This document shows, piece by piece, positions 36,668-45,622 of a DNA stretch of 64,000 nt. The stretch is from Pseudoduganella danionis (GTDB taxonomy: Bacteria > Pseudomonadota > Gammaproteobacteria > Burkholderiales > Burkholderiaceae_D). The stretch is from the NCBI RefSeq assembly GCF_009720775.1, contig NZ_WNKW01000011.1, positions 1-64,000 of the forward strand. The letters are read 5' to 3'. The translations under genes and the position numbers were made by a program. Numbering within the stretch: position 1 is the first letter of the stretch; each line of letters opens with the position of its first letter. The notes below the pieces were generated by a model. It saw only the letters and a program-made list of their open reading frames with translations. It was not told the DNA's origin and searched no databases.

Positions 36668-36958
36668 CTATGGCCAGCTTGCGGCCGCGACGGCACCGGC
36701 CCGTAAGCCCATGGGCTGCAGCAGTTTATCGACCGTGCTCAAGGTAGGGCTGGCGACGCCCCGTTCGATATCCTGCAAGGTACGGGGCGAGACCTGACAA
36801 AGGCGGGCATATTCGGGGATGGTCAGGCGCAAGGTCTTACGGATCTCGCGTATCACGGCCGGAATCGGCATGGCCGGCGCCGCCTCCAGACGCAGCATCA
36901 GGTCGCGCCGCAGGGCGACCTGCTCGGCGGGGCTCAGCACGGAATAACGTTTATCCAT
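36668..36958 (-). CDS. hipB: HipB-like XRE antitoxin
   Basis: A 96-residue protein with a helix-turn-helix of the Cro/CI/HipB type (PAVIREIRKTLRLTIPEYA, RLCQVSPRTLQDIERG). It would bind operator DNA and hold HipA inactive. The ATG overlaps the hipA stop by one base (TGATG), so the pair is coupled, but the order toxin-then-antitoxin is the reverse of the E. coli hipBA operon. Confidence 0.85.
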   Translation of the reverse strand: MDKRYSVLSPAEQVALRRDLMLRLEAAPAMPIPAVIREIRKTLRLTIPEYARLCQVSPRTLQDIERGVASPTLSTVDKLLQPMGLRAGAVAAASWP

Positions 36959-38250
36959 CAGAGTGCCTGTAATTGCTCAAGGTTCGCGGCGATGGTGCGG
37001 GCTTTGAGGACAAGCACATCGGCAATGCCAAGTGCTTGGGCCTGTGCCATCAGCATCCGCAAGGGCGCCACCATCGCTTGCAGGGCCGTGCGCAGCAGCG
37101 CGGCATCGACCCCGCTGGCCTGGGCCGCCTGGGCGATGACACTGGCCCAGACGGGCGCCCCGTGGTCATCTTTCGCCCAGCGCATGCGGCGGGCAATCCC
37201 GTCAGGATGCAGGAACATGGGGGCGAAATCAAACAGGGGCGTCAGACGCACCCGGCCTTGCGCGTCGCGCTGGATGGCCGTGTTGCGCGCATGATTATCC
37301 GTATTGCCCAGCACGATATTGGCTACATCGCGCTTTAGATATTCCACCGTTTCGCTGGCGCAGTCGCTCACGCTGGCGCGCAAGCGCTGCAAAAATACAT
37401 TATGGCTAGGAACGTCACCAAACTGGTGCAGTCCGCACACGGAGGCCAGGCTTTCTTGCGCATGGCGCAGCACTTGCCCGCTGCTGATCTGCCGGTCGAA
37501 GCGGGGGATCCACAGGGAGCGCCCATGCAATTGCAAATCCCCATGCACGCGCAGGCCGAGCTGGCGCGCCAGTGCCATATACGGCGCTTCACAGCGCAGG
37601 ATCGTGGCCAGTGCAGGGTCGCTGCCGCGGCCAAACTTGACGATGTAGTGACGCTGGGCCAGCTGGTCGGGTAGCGTATGGTCAAGGTAATACAGGCCGT
37701 CCCGGGCCTGGGTCAGTAAAATCTTCGGCCATTCGCCCTGCACCCCCGACGAGCCGGCCAGAAACAGACCATGCTGCGCCAGATATTCATTGAAGTCACC
37801 GGCCCGCTGCGCCACCTCGTCGCGGGTAAAACCGCGCGGCGGGCTGGCGGATTGTTCCCCACTCCACGCGTGGGCTTCCTTGATGCGCAGGTTGCCGATG
37901 GGATTACCGGCACCGGCACCCAGCAGAGCCCAGTCTGCCGCCGGGCCGGCGTGGACATCGCGCTGTAGCTGCTTGAGCAACTCCTGGCGGCCATAGCCCT
38001 GTGGCAGCAAGTCGACCAGAAAGGGCGGCCAGTTGTCGTGCTTGAGCAGGGCAATGCCGATCGGGTGGTTGATCGAGAGCGCGGCCGCATCACTCCGGCC
38101 AAAATGGGCCAGCGCATAGTCGACCGTGTAGCTGAGCCATGTCGGTGTGGCCGTGCCGCGCGTGACATCGCCTTGCAAGGTCACGGCGGCCGCATCGTGC
38201 CATTGGCCATCGAGATAGACCTGTAATGTGCAGTGTTCATCCATATGCAC
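36958..38250 (-). CDS. hipA: HipA-type serine/threonine kinase toxin
   Basis: A 430-residue HipA-family kinase. The glycine-rich segment LAGSSGVQGEWPKIL near residue 165, the catalytic loop NIVLGNTDNHARNTAIQ near 308 and the metal-binding LTPLFDFAPM near 333 are visible. In E. coli HipA phosphorylates glutamyl-tRNA synthetase and blocks growth. The upstream region 38251-38335 has room for a promoter. It lies among remnants and probably serves as a maintenance or persistence module. Confidence 0.88.
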   Translation of the reverse strand: MHMDEHCTLQVYLDGQWHDAAAVTLQGDVTRGTATPTWLSYTVDYALAHFGRSDAAALSINHPIGIALLKHDNWPPFLVDLLPQGYGRQELLKQLQRDVHAGPAADWALLGAGAGNPIGNLRIKEAHAWSGEQSASPPRGFTRDEVAQRAGDFNEYLAQHGLFLAGSSGVQGEWPKILLTQARDGLYYLDHTLPDQLAQRHYIVKFGRGSDPALATILRCEAPYMALARQLGLRVHGDLQLHGRSLWIPRFDRQISSGQVLRHAQESLASVCGLHQFGDVPSHNVFLQRLRASVSDCASETVEYLKRDVANIVLGNTDNHARNTAIQRDAQGRVRLTPLFDFAPMFLHPDGIARRMRWAKDDHGAPVWASVIAQAAQASGVDAALLRTALQAMVAPLRMLMAQAQALGIADVLVLKARTIAANLEQLQAL

Positions 38251-38335
38251 AGTTTAGTATCACATTAAAGGCAAGTCTACTGTTTAATTGTGATATTCTG
38301 ATGTGTATATATATTGAATCGGCGGGACCAATAAC

Positions 38336-38441
38336 GGCGCACGGCCGCCGGACTGGACAGCGCAGTAAAACCATCGACTTTTTGCTCACCGTAAAGCGCG
38401 ACATGGTCGCTGCTCAACTTCTCGTCGACAAGGTCACCTAG
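38336..38441 (+). pseudogene. IS6-family transposase remnant
   Basis: The frame ending with the TAG at 38439-38441 reads KTIDFLLTVKRDMVAAQLLV, like the region after the first DDE aspartate of IS6/IS26-type transposases (RAVDxxGxTxDFxLxxxRD). The remainder is not recognisable. Decayed remnant. Confidence 0.5.
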
Positions 38442-38879
38442 TCTAAGGCGCTCGGCAAACTGACCCAATCGATGCGGATCGTCCTGTTCTTGCGCCTGAA
38501 GTATCACAAACTAAGTGGCTGTGTTCACCGCATTCGGAAAGGGCCAGCTTGAAAAATTATGGTTGTGCTCAGGCATAAAAAATACTTCCTGATTTTTTGA
38601 AATAAAACCGATAGGCCGCTTTTGGCGATTGTGGCCGAACACGGCCAGATACACCTATCGAGGATAGCAATTCAGGCGCTAGAAAATTCCTCAAATTGTC
38701 ACAATTTGGAGAGCGCCCTGTTGCTAGCTCGGATAGGTAGAGGGTACGCAATATTTTGATTGTAGTAAAACTGGCTTGAAATCTAGCGGTTATAGAGCGG
38801 TTGCGGAGGGATATCCAGCAAGCCAGTCACGATACAGAACTACGAGTGCAGCGAGGCCTTGATGAATTTGCACGGCCTG
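38442..38879. other. non-coding stretch
   Basis: About 440 bases with no credible gene; a 60-codon minus-strand frame at 38569-38751 has no ribosome site or family support. Nothing else recognised. Confidence 0.45.
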
Positions 38880-39311
38880 TCAATCCGACAGAACGCTGAA
38901 AGGTTTGCAAAGACACAATACGTTTTTCTCATTCTGGCGGCGATAACTTCCGTGCGTCGTCAGGCTACGTACCAGGTGAATGCCCAAGCCCCCTACCGGC
39001 AGTTCAGCCAATGACGTATTGACGTTCGGAGCAGGGTAACGCAACGGATTGAAGGGCGGGCCATCATCGGAAAGTTCGAGTTCAATGCCCAAGGTACTGC
39101 AGCTTAGTCTAAGTCGTATGTGACCTTCACTATTGCCATGCCAACCATGAACAATGACGTTCGTCACTAACTCTTCTATGACTAAATTTAGTTGCAAATT
39201 TTCCTTCAACGCTAGTAACTGTCGTTCGCACCATGCCTCTACCGCATTTGCAAGAATAGGGACAGCTGCTAGTTCACTGCGCATGCGAAATTCGAAATCA
39301 GTCGATACCAT
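38880..39311 (-). CDS. RsbW-like serine kinase/anti-sigma ATPase domain protein
   Basis: A 143-residue GHKL ATPase: N box VIEELVTNVIVHGWHG near residue 48, G1 SDDGPPFNPL near 82, and G2 PVGGLGIHLVRSL near 107. Proteins like this are anti-sigma factors or partners of PP2C/STAS switch modules. The neighbours contain neither, so the role is unclear. An in-frame ATG at 39440 would add 43 residues that do not resemble the family; 39311 is preferred. Confidence 0.78.
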   Translation of the reverse strand: MVSTDFEFRMRSELAAVPILANAVEAWCERQLLALKENLQLNLVIEELVTNVIVHGWHGNSEGHIRLRLSCSTLGIELELSDDGPPFNPLRYPAPNVNTSLAELPVGGLGIHLVRSLTTHGSYRRQNEKNVLCLCKPFSVLSD

Positions 39312-39524
39312 TTCACCTAAAAGATAATTGCCCGAAGCACCAAGCATGCCGCATGCCGTTTGAACCCCGAGGAAAACGTCGCTGCTTGCTCCCCCCCTTA
39401 CATAGCCAGCATTTTCACCCAAATCAGTATCCAGGTACATTGGACCACTACTTACTCATCCCTAAGAAGCCACGAAATCTCACATCAGGACTAGGCAACT
39501 CCATTCTGCAAACCTGAGTAAAAT

Positions 39525-39710
39525 TCAGCTGGTCTTGATTAGAACGTCACGCACCCTTAATTTAAAACGTGGGGGTACTGCGGCTCCACTTGCGATGCCC
39601 CAAGCCACGGCCCATCGCATTGATTTACTCTTTTCCTCATGAGATAAGGCGGTGCCAATCCGGTCCATGGCTACCCCCATGCGAAAGACTTTATACGCCT
39701 GTTTTGTCAT
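39525..39710 (-). CDS. small basic hypothetical protein
   Basis: A 61-residue basic protein (MTKQAYKVFRMGVAMDRIGT...). No domain recognised. The ribosome site is poor. It lies between the RsbW-like gene and the serine recombinase fragment. Could be a real small gene or a chance frame. Confidence 0.3.
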   Translation of the reverse strand: MTKQAYKVFRMGVAMDRIGTALSHEEKSKSMRWAVAWGIASGAAVPPRFKLRVRDVLIKTS

Positions 39711-39786
39711 TTGATAATTCTCATCCTATCCTACATTAGGTACGTTGCGACGAATCAAGGAATCAGCACTGCCTTGGGGGGATGGG

Positions 39787-40004
39787 ATGACAAAGAGACT
39801 AGGTGAGACGTCGTCATCTGAGATAGCGGCACAAAAAACCAACAGGGCGGTAGCATACGTCCGTATGTCCACTGAGCGTCAAGAATACTCAACAAAAAAT
39901 CAGCTGGATGTTATCGAGAAATATGCCGCCGACCACGATTTGTCACTTGTCGCAATTTACGAAGATGCTGGCAAAAGTGGGTTAACCAAAAGCGGGCGGC
40001 CAGC
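39787..40004 (+). pseudogene. serine recombinase N-terminal fragment
   Basis: About 70 codons with the resolvase/large-serine-recombinase start (AVAYVRMSTERQEYSTKNQL, with the catalytic Ser in RMST) are followed at about 40003 by Tn7-like end DNA, where the frame stops. The catalytic core and DNA-binding domain are lost. Confidence 0.78.
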
Positions 40005-40112
40005 ACGTTGACACAATTGCAGTCTTGGACGTGCCCGCAAATGTGTCACTTTCCAATAACGGTCAAGAGGGAAGCAAGCGTTGTAACAGGTGAGACAATT
40101 GCTTTCTTCTAC
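40003..40112. mobile_element. orphan right end of the Tn7-like element
   Basis: About 110 bases with the same order of TnsB-type motifs as the right ends of the two derivatives (GTTGACACAATTGC, AAATGTGTCACTTTCC, GGTGAGACAATTGCTTTC) and somewhat more divergent. The interior side faces lower coordinates, but no transposon gene follows on that side; the recombinase fragment is there instead. Confidence 0.78.
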
Positions 40113-40174
40113 GGCATGTCCAGTGACGTCAGCCTGGCGTCCTGTTGGCTTGTCCTGTTACCGCTTCACGGCAG

Positions 40175-40768
40175 TCACATCGGCGTCAGTACCCGATCCA
40201 AGAGAGCCATCAACGGCTCCAGCTGACAGTTGTAAGCGGAGACATTGGCGTCCAGCCACTCCATGCGGCCGATCGGCTCCCAATGCAGCAGGTAGCCTGC
40301 GTTTATGCTGATCACTTCAAACAGCAAGCGCTGTGCGCGTCCGTTACCATCCCTGAAAGGATGGACGACATTCAGCTCGCAGAAGTAATGCGCAAACCGG
40401 GCCACGAAGCGTTCCCGCGGCAGTTCAACCAGATAGCGTTCTTGCGCCAGCTGCCGAAAGAGCTTGTCCGCCTCAGGTTCGACCCGGCTCACGTTGGCGA
40501 AACGGGTCGAGCCCTTGCTGATGTCGACCGTCCGCAGCTCGCCCGCCCATGCATAAACGTCCTGAAACAGGAAGTGGTGGATGTCGCGCAAGCCCGACAG
40601 GGAGATGTTGTCGAAGTTGGGTTGGAACTGCTCGATGCGCGCTTGGGTAAGCTCGACTTCAGCCGCTTCCAGCTCAGCCTCGTTGGTGAGGCCGAGCTTG
40701 TTGATCAATACGTCGGAGCCGGGATAGCAGTACTGCGTGTCCCCGCCAGTGCCGTACTTATCGAGCAT
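40175..40768 (-). CDS. fic: Fic-domain AMP transferase (toxin)
   Basis: A 197-residue Fic protein with the catalytic motif HPFRDGNGRAQR near residue 137 (HPFx(D/E)GN(G/K)R) and a Fic/DOC N-terminal helical region. The enzyme transfers AMP from ATP onto target proteins such as topoisomerases. No inhibitory helix is visible in the protein itself; inhibition is expected from the small protein encoded just upstream, with which it overlaps by 11 bases. It is framed by two Tn7-like ends, at 40112 and 41056. Confidence 0.9.
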   Translation of the reverse strand: MLDKYGTGGDTQYCYPGSDVLINKLGLTNEAELEAAEVELTQARIEQFQPNFDNISLSGLRDIHHFLFQDVYAWAGELRTVDISKGSTRFANVSRVEPEADKLFRQLAQERYLVELPRERFVARFAHYFCELNVVHPFRDGNGRAQRLLFEVISINAGYLLHWEPIGRMEWLDANVSAYNCQLEPLMALLDRVLTPM

Positions 40769-40913
40769 GTTTGGTCTTGAGCGTGGCCGTGGTGGACGCG
40801 GGCTTGTGGGTGGAAGTCGGGCGCGGAGTCAAGCCCTCCAGGCGCAGGCTGGCGCGGTAGTTCTCGGTGCGCAGCTTCATGAAAGCCTGAAGTTTCATTT
40901 CTTTTGTTAGCAT
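40758..40913 (-). CDS. yhfG: YhfG-like antitoxin of Fic
   Basis: A 51-residue protein, MLTKEMKLQAFMKLRTENYR followed by ASLRLEGL, like E. coli YhfG, the short inhibitory partner of Fic (residues 15-25 carry the typical N(Y/F)xASxRLEG helix). The ATG at 40913 is chosen because the family begins there; the longer frame upstream does not fit. The stop overlaps the fic start, so the pair is coupled. Confidence 0.78.
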   Translation of the reverse strand: MLTKEMKLQAFMKLRTENYRASLRLEGLTPRPTSTHKPASTTATLKTKHAR

Positions 40914-41055
40914 CACAACATCCTCAAAAGGGCTTTCAAGTATTGTAACACACCTCACCGGGGGGCTGACGCAAGCATGCCTTGTCAGTTGTGAGACGAG
41001 CATCACAGGTCATTGTCCTCATTCTTGCCCTCGGCGTCTAGCGCGGCCAGGAAGC

Positions 41056-41088
41056 CGTAGTGGGAAAGCAAAAGTGTCACTTTTGCGA
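41056..41088. mobile_element. orphan left end of the Tn7-like element
   Basis: GTAGTGGGAAAGCAAAAGTG and the following TCACTTTTGCG match the left ends at 20875 and 33523 with one base inserted and one changed, then diverge after 41088. Interior would lie to the right but no transposon gene follows. Confidence 0.72.
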
Positions 41089-41232
41089 TTCATGTGGCGA
41101 TTCAGCGCAATGGGCGTTTTTTTGGGGATCTCCTTACCTGATAATCCGAATTATCGGGAAAGCATTTATGGTGTTTTTGGCCGTGAAACGCTATTATGGA
41201 GGGGTTTAGACACGGGATAAATTTCTTGCAGG

Positions 41233-41402
41233 AATAAAGTCTGACAATAAATAAAAAAGTCTGACAATTATTTGCACCATTGCAGTGCAAATTACGAGGG
41301 GCTTCACGGTCACATGCAGCCTCCAGCCCGGATCAGTGTCAAACTTTATTATCGCGACCAGCTGCTGCACTCGCGCTTGCAATCGCAGTGTCAAACTTTA
41401 TT
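41233..41402. repeat. four 14-bp repeats upstream of the recombinase
   Basis: AATAAAGTCTGACA (41233-41246) and its copy AAAAAAGTCTGACA (41253-41266) are in one orientation; TGTCAAACTTTATT occurs at 41337-41350 and 41389-41402 in the other. They may be recombinase arm or core sites, or operators for the gene at 41433. An extra inverted repeat ATAAT/ATTAT lies at about 41143-41156. Confidence 0.7.
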
Positions 41403-41432
41403 GTTTGGGGATCACTCATACAGGATAGCTCG

Positions 41433-43211
41433 ATGGCGCAACATAGCGATATTATTCTGCCAGCACTGGCTTACACCCGCGGCGATTACACCGCCTTGCG
41501 CGCCTTCTGCCTCAAAATCCCCCTCGATGTGATCGCGGACCGCTACTACAGCCATGATGCGCCCCAGCTCGAAACCGGTCTGGAACGCTACCTGATCGCC
41601 ATGCGCGACGATCTGATCGAACGCGCCAGCGTGAACAACCCGCTGCTGGCCGACAACCTCAAAACGGCGCGACGAAATGGCCATATCACCGCGCGCACGC
41701 TGGATCTCCTGATTCAGATCGCCGAAGCGCCGCCGGCGACGCCTAAGCCCGAGCAAACCATCGCCATGTGGATGCGGCCACGCACAACGGCCGGCCTGAA
41801 GGCCGAGCAGCTGGTCACGTTGGGCGACTTGCGCGCCTTTATGCTGCGCCGCGGCCCGAGTTGGTGGCGCGGGGTGCCGCGTGTGGGCATACACCGCGCC
41901 GAAGCGATCGCCAACTGGATGCGCAAACACGAAGCGAGCCTCGGCAGCATCTATACGGGGAACTATGTCCCCTCCCCTACCCAGCTCGAACTGCTCGGCG
42001 TTGGCCAGAACGAGTACATGGTGCCGATTAAGCACGCCAAAGCGCCCGATTGGCTCGATGGTTCGGCCGGTATCAACCGTGACCATCGGTTCAATTTCAT
42101 CAGCGCACAGAACGATCTGGAGGCAATACGAGCCTATCTAGACCGGTTCAGCGACAAGCCCCACACGCTGCGCTCCTACACCAAGGAACTGGAGCGGTTC
42201 CTGTACTGGTGCGTGCTGGAGGCAAATAAGCCGCTCTCCTCGGTGCTGGTGACCGATTGCGAGGCCTACAAGGCGTTTCTGAAGCGCCCAAGCGCCCGTT
42301 TTGTCGGTGACCGCGCGCCACGCTCTTCGACCCGCTGGCGCCCCTTCAGCAAGGAACCGCTCTCCCCTGCTTCGCAACTGCATGCCATCGTCGTGATCCG
42401 CTCGGCATTCGCCTACCTCGTCGCGGTGCGCTACCTGGCTGGCAACCCGTGGTTGGCCGTCAAAGATCCGGTCGTGGTCAAGAAAGTGCACGAGATGCAG
42501 ATCGACAAAGCCCTGTCGCGCGACCTGTGGGATGAAGTCATCGACCGGCTGACGGAACGGTGCGAACTGCCCGAGAACAGCCAGGACCGCATTGCGCTGG
42601 CCATGATGCTGCTCTTGGGCGACTCAGGCCTGCGCCGTGAAGAAGCCGCCGGCGCGATGCGCAACGCACTAAAACCGAATAAATGGGCATACGACGCTGG
42701 CCAGCTGACCGTGATCGGCAAGCGCAACGCCGAGAGGATCGTGCCGGTTAGCCCCCGCACGCTGGATGCGCTGCGCGCCCACTGGATTGATCGCGGGCTC
42801 GATTTCGATACGGTCGACCAGCCCGTACCACTTCTGGCGCCGCTGATCATTCCGCAGCATCAGGGAGCGATCGAGCGTCATGCCACGCCCAATGTCGTGG
42901 GCTATACCGGTGACTCGCTTTATCGCCTCTTCCAAGCCACGCTCAAGCGCCTCAAATTCGATCCGGACGCGATTGAAGGATTCACCAGCGAACAGTTCAA
43001 TGAACTGGAGTCAGCATCACCTCACGCGCTGCGGCACACGTGGGGAACGCTGGCCGTCGAAGATGGTATGCCGCTCGATGTTGCTCAAGCCATCATGGGG
43101 CACCAGAGTCCATCCACCACGGCCATCTACGTGCAGGCGAAGACCAAGCGCATCTTGGAGGAAGGTGCTAAGTACTTCGCAAAGCGGGGTGAGAAAAAAG
43201 GACGGGCATAA
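41433..43211 (+). CDS. large tyrosine recombinase
   Basis: A 592-residue integrase with a long helical N-terminal region (residues 1-230, includes a helix-hairpin-helix-like stretch VPRVGIHRAEAIANWM), a SAM-like core-binding domain (about 230-330), and a C-terminal catalytic domain. All catalytic residues are visible: R in SGLRREEA near residue 395, HALRHTWG near 530 and GHQSPSTTAIYVQ (H and Y) near 555. The ATG at 41433 has AGGA 8 bases upstream. It may integrate the element or resolve replicon multimers. Confidence 0.88.
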   Translation: MAQHSDIILPALAYTRGDYTALRAFCLKIPLDVIADRYYSHDAPQLETGLERYLIAMRDDLIERASVNNPLLADNLKTARRNGHITARTLDLLIQIAEAPPATPKPEQTIAMWMRPRTTAGLKAEQLVTLGDLRAFMLRRGPSWWRGVPRVGIHRAEAIANWMRKHEASLGSIYTGNYVPSPTQLELLGVGQNEYMVPIKHAKAPDWLDGSAGINRDHRFNFISAQNDLEAIRAYLDRFSDKPHTLRSYTKELERFLYWCVLEANKPLSSVLVTDCEAYKAFLKRPSARFVGDRAPRSSTRWRPFSKEPLSPASQLHAIVVIRSAFAYLVAVRYLAGNPWLAVKDPVVVKKVHEMQIDKALSRDLWDEVIDRLTERCELPENSQDRIALAMMLLLGDSGLRREEAAGAMRNALKPNKWAYDAGQLTVIGKRNAERIVPVSPRTLDALRAHWIDRGLDFDTVDQPVPLLAPLIIPQHQGAIERHATPNVVGYTGDSLYRLFQATLKRLKFDPDAIEGFTSEQFNELESASPHALRHTWGTLAVEDGMPLDVAQAIMGHQSPSTTAIYVQAKTKRILEEGAKYFAKRGEKKGRA

Positions 43212-43245
43212 GCCATCTAGCCGTTGCCCGTCCACTCGCTAAGAT

Positions 43246-43437
43246 CTAGGATTGTGCACTGATTTGTCGTCGCCGACATTGTGCATCGAGGCTAGAGACA
43301 CATCGATCTTCATCGGAACAGGCGCACTCGACCGAGATAATTGGTTGATCGGTTCCTATTTGTCCGAACGAAAATGTCGAAAGCCTGAGCACAACGATAC
43401 GCTGAACAAGCGGGCAAGAATGGGTCATGGTCTTCAT
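43246..43437 (-). CDS. small cysteine-containing hypothetical protein
   Basis: A 63-residue protein, MKTMTHSCPLVQRIVVLRLS at the start, with several cysteines in the C-terminal half. A strong AGGAG is 6 bases before the ATG at 43437, which is why the frame is listed. No domain recognised. Confidence 0.35.
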   Translation of the reverse strand: MKTMTHSCPLVQRIVVLRLSTFSFGQIGTDQPIISVECACSDEDRCVSSLDAQCRRRQISAQS

Positions 43438-43555
43438 CGGTTTCTCCTAAAGTAGGTGAACTGATAGAGTGTTGTCACGACCTCTGAGACGCCATTTTTT
43501 TGTAGTCGTTTTTCGTGTTTTTCTGACTCACTTTTCCCATTGAAGGGATTTTGTT

Positions 43556-43846
43556 ATGACGGTATTAGATGTACATCTGACTGGCCTAGATCAAAATGGA
43601 CAATCCACTGGCGAAGTGCTCGCATTCTGGTGGAACGGTGCTGAGTTGAAAAAGATGCTTCAAGACAACTTATCTCCCGTCGATCCATGGCCATCTTGGC
43701 GAGGAAGAGTTTCGAGTGATTCGCTGAAGGAATTTGCTAACGCCCATCAAAACGTCACGCAAGATCGCCGGGACAAACTTAACGACGAGTTGAACAGGTT
43801 ACTTGCTGGTGCCGTCGAAATCGAAGTGCTGATTCAGGAAGCGTAA
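43556..43846 (+). CDS. hypothetical plasmid protein
   Basis: A 96-residue acidic protein (MTVLDVHLTGLDQNGQSTGE...) without recognised domain. An AAGGGA-like ribosome site precedes the ATG. It ends shortly before a strong bidirectional terminator at 43874-43912. Likely a real plasmid backbone gene. Confidence 0.65.
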   Translation: MTVLDVHLTGLDQNGQSTGEVLAFWWNGAELKKMLQDNLSPVDPWPSWRGRVSSDSLKEFANAHQNVTQDRRDKLNDELNRLLAGAVEIEVLIQEA

Positions 43847-43873
43847 TCTCCCCTACTTCGACTAGACAAAAAA

Positions 43874-43912
43874 AATGCCACCCATAGACCTTGCGGGTCT
43901 TGGGTGGCATTA
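43874..43912. terminator. bidirectional hairpin terminator
   Basis: AATGCCACCC...GGGTGGCATT with an inner AGACC/GGGTCT stem forms a long hairpin, with an A run on the left that is a T run for the minus strand. It separates the plus gene ending at 43846 from the minus genes ending at 43926. Confidence 0.85.
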
Positions 43913-43925
43913 ACAATTGAAGTGG

Positions 43926-44498
43926 TCAGTTCAAGCCTGCCGAACTGCGCCGAAGAAGTCGATGGAATTCTTCGAACTCTGCTTCAGATAATGTATTTCG
44001 ATCCATCATGAAGACGACCTTGGAACCGTTTGGTGCCAGTCGTCGAAATACAGTACGGCCGTTGGAAAGTGGATATGCATCCACTAGATCATCAGCCCGG
44101 TATTCTACGAAATGGAATTTCGCATACCGTTCGTACTGCACCTGGATCGCGTCGTGGACCGGTAAGTAATATTCCATACCCAGTTCAGACGCAAAATATC
44201 GAGCATCGGCATAGGAAGAGAAATCTCCGACGCGCTCCCCTCCCCCATCGCGAGCCGTCACGAAGACCGAGAAGATCAGCGGATGAGTGTCATCGAACGA
44301 GTAATCTGCCTGATCATCCTCTGTGTCGCGAATACCGCGTACTTCCACGCCGATGAGTTTGGACAAGCAGCTTCGCATGACGCTGTTGGCATAACGATCA
44401 AAGATCAGGGAATTGCCAGCGGTAGAGTAATCCTCGGGATAGTAATAATCGCCCAGATTCGGAGCGATATGAGTAGGTGTTTGAATATGAGTTTGCAT
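43926..44498 (-). CDS. hypothetical plasmid protein
   Basis: A 190-residue acidic protein, N-terminus MQTHIQTPTHIAPNLGDYYY, with no recognised domain. Similar composition to its upstream neighbour at 44599-45195, with 100 bases between them, and it is followed by a terminator. Codon use and GC are lower than in the metabolic operons, as for other backbone genes here. Confidence 0.7.
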   Translation of the reverse strand: MQTHIQTPTHIAPNLGDYYYPEDYSTAGNSLIFDRYANSVMRSCLSKLIGVEVRGIRDTEDDQADYSFDDTHPLIFSVFVTARDGGGERVGDFSSYADARYFASELGMEYYLPVHDAIQVQYERYAKFHFVEYRADDLVDAYPLSNGRTVFRRLAPNGSKVVFMMDRNTLSEAEFEEFHRLLRRSSAGLN

Positions 44499-44598
44499 GT
44501 CAGCTTCCTTGCGGCCGCCCTACCCTTCGGGCGGAGCTGGCCGCCGTATTGGTGGGTGTTGTAAGTACTGCTGATTGAATCGATGTTGCGATGTGGAG

Positions 44599-45195
44599 TT
44601 ACGCAGCTTGGAGCTGGAACGCCTGCCCTGATTCTTGCCAGTCGAGTTCGCGCTTGCTGAACACCGAACCACTGGCCTCGCTGATCTTGCGGTTACACCA
44701 CAACTCGACCGCGTACCGATCAAGTTTATGTAGCGATTCGAACGCAGTGATCTTGGATTTGAAAACGACATTCTCGTAACTGCCGTGGCGTTGAGTGACG
44801 CAGCGAGCAAGACGACATGAATCTTTGTACAGCGTGAAATCGCTCGCCGTACCCAGCATGCGGTACGGGATTCTGGTACTGGCTAGGTCGGCGAACTGCT
44901 TGCGATCCACCTCCTTGAAGGAGTAGTCGCTCTGTCCGATTTTGATCAGGTAGAACTTGTCGCCGGCACTGAGATTTGTAAAGCAATGAACCATCTCATT
45001 ATTTTCAGGCTCTAGTCCAAGAAACACGATGTGGGTGTGGGTATTGCCCACGCACCATGCGATAGATGCACCTGGAGTCGCACTAGCCTCCAGCCGACTG
45101 CGATCACAGATCAGATCTACTGGGTACAACTTGGCGACTTCGAACTGATGTTTATTGATGATGGCGAGCATATCCGCATAGATTGCATTAATCAT
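44599..45195 (-). CDS. hypothetical plasmid protein
   Basis: A 198-residue protein starting MINAIYADMLAIINKHQFEV, without a recognised domain. It is the first gene of a minus-strand pair that faces away from the coiA-like gene; the shared upstream region 45196-45622 contains a parS-like palindrome. Confidence 0.7.
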   Translation of the reverse strand: MINAIYADMLAIINKHQFEVAKLYPVDLICDRSRLEASATPGASIAWCVGNTHTHIVFLGLEPENNEMVHCFTNLSAGDKFYLIKIGQSDYSFKEVDRKQFADLASTRIPYRMLGTASDFTLYKDSCRLARCVTQRHGSYENVVFKSKITAFESLHKLDRYAVELWCNRKISEASGSVFSKRELDWQESGQAFQLQAA

Positions 45196-45480
45196 GATGA
45201 GATCCTTATTGATTGTGAGCTGGCGAGCTCATTGAGGTGAAGTACTTAGCGACGCACCAGCATGAGATGGTGATCGAAGAGCGAATGCCGAGAATCGGCG
45301 TTGGAAATACAGGCCAGCTAAAGGATGCTGTGCATAACTGAATCGTTGACTCAGCTAGACGGTAATGAAGGGATATGCCGCATGGCGACCGTCATATAGT
45401 ACCACAGCGGTATCATGGCTTAAAGAAATTGCTGTGATCCCAGCGCATCAATCTAGGGATCGCAGTTAATTGCAGCGCAG

Positions 45481-45496
45481 CTTTCACCTGTGAAAG
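45481..45496. promoter_or_regulatory. isolated parS-like palindrome
   Basis: CTTTCACCTGTGAAAG is the same palindrome as in the cluster upstream of parA apart from the central bases. It lies in the 427-base non-coding gap 45196-45622, between two divergent genes. Nothing else was recognised in this gap. Confidence 0.72.
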
Positions 45497-45622
45497 TGAA
45501 AACGTTTTGTTACCTTAATTTCATGGAATAGCCGAACTCCAACCTGGTCGGCTAGTCTATAGTGTCAAGCACGCCTCCCCTCCCTCACGGCGATCATGTG
45601 TCCCGAATTCATGGTGTGATAA

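Noticed and set aside
38569..38751. 60-codon minus-strand frame
   Set aside because: No ribosome site, low complexity of support, and not adjacent to a promoter or partner gene.
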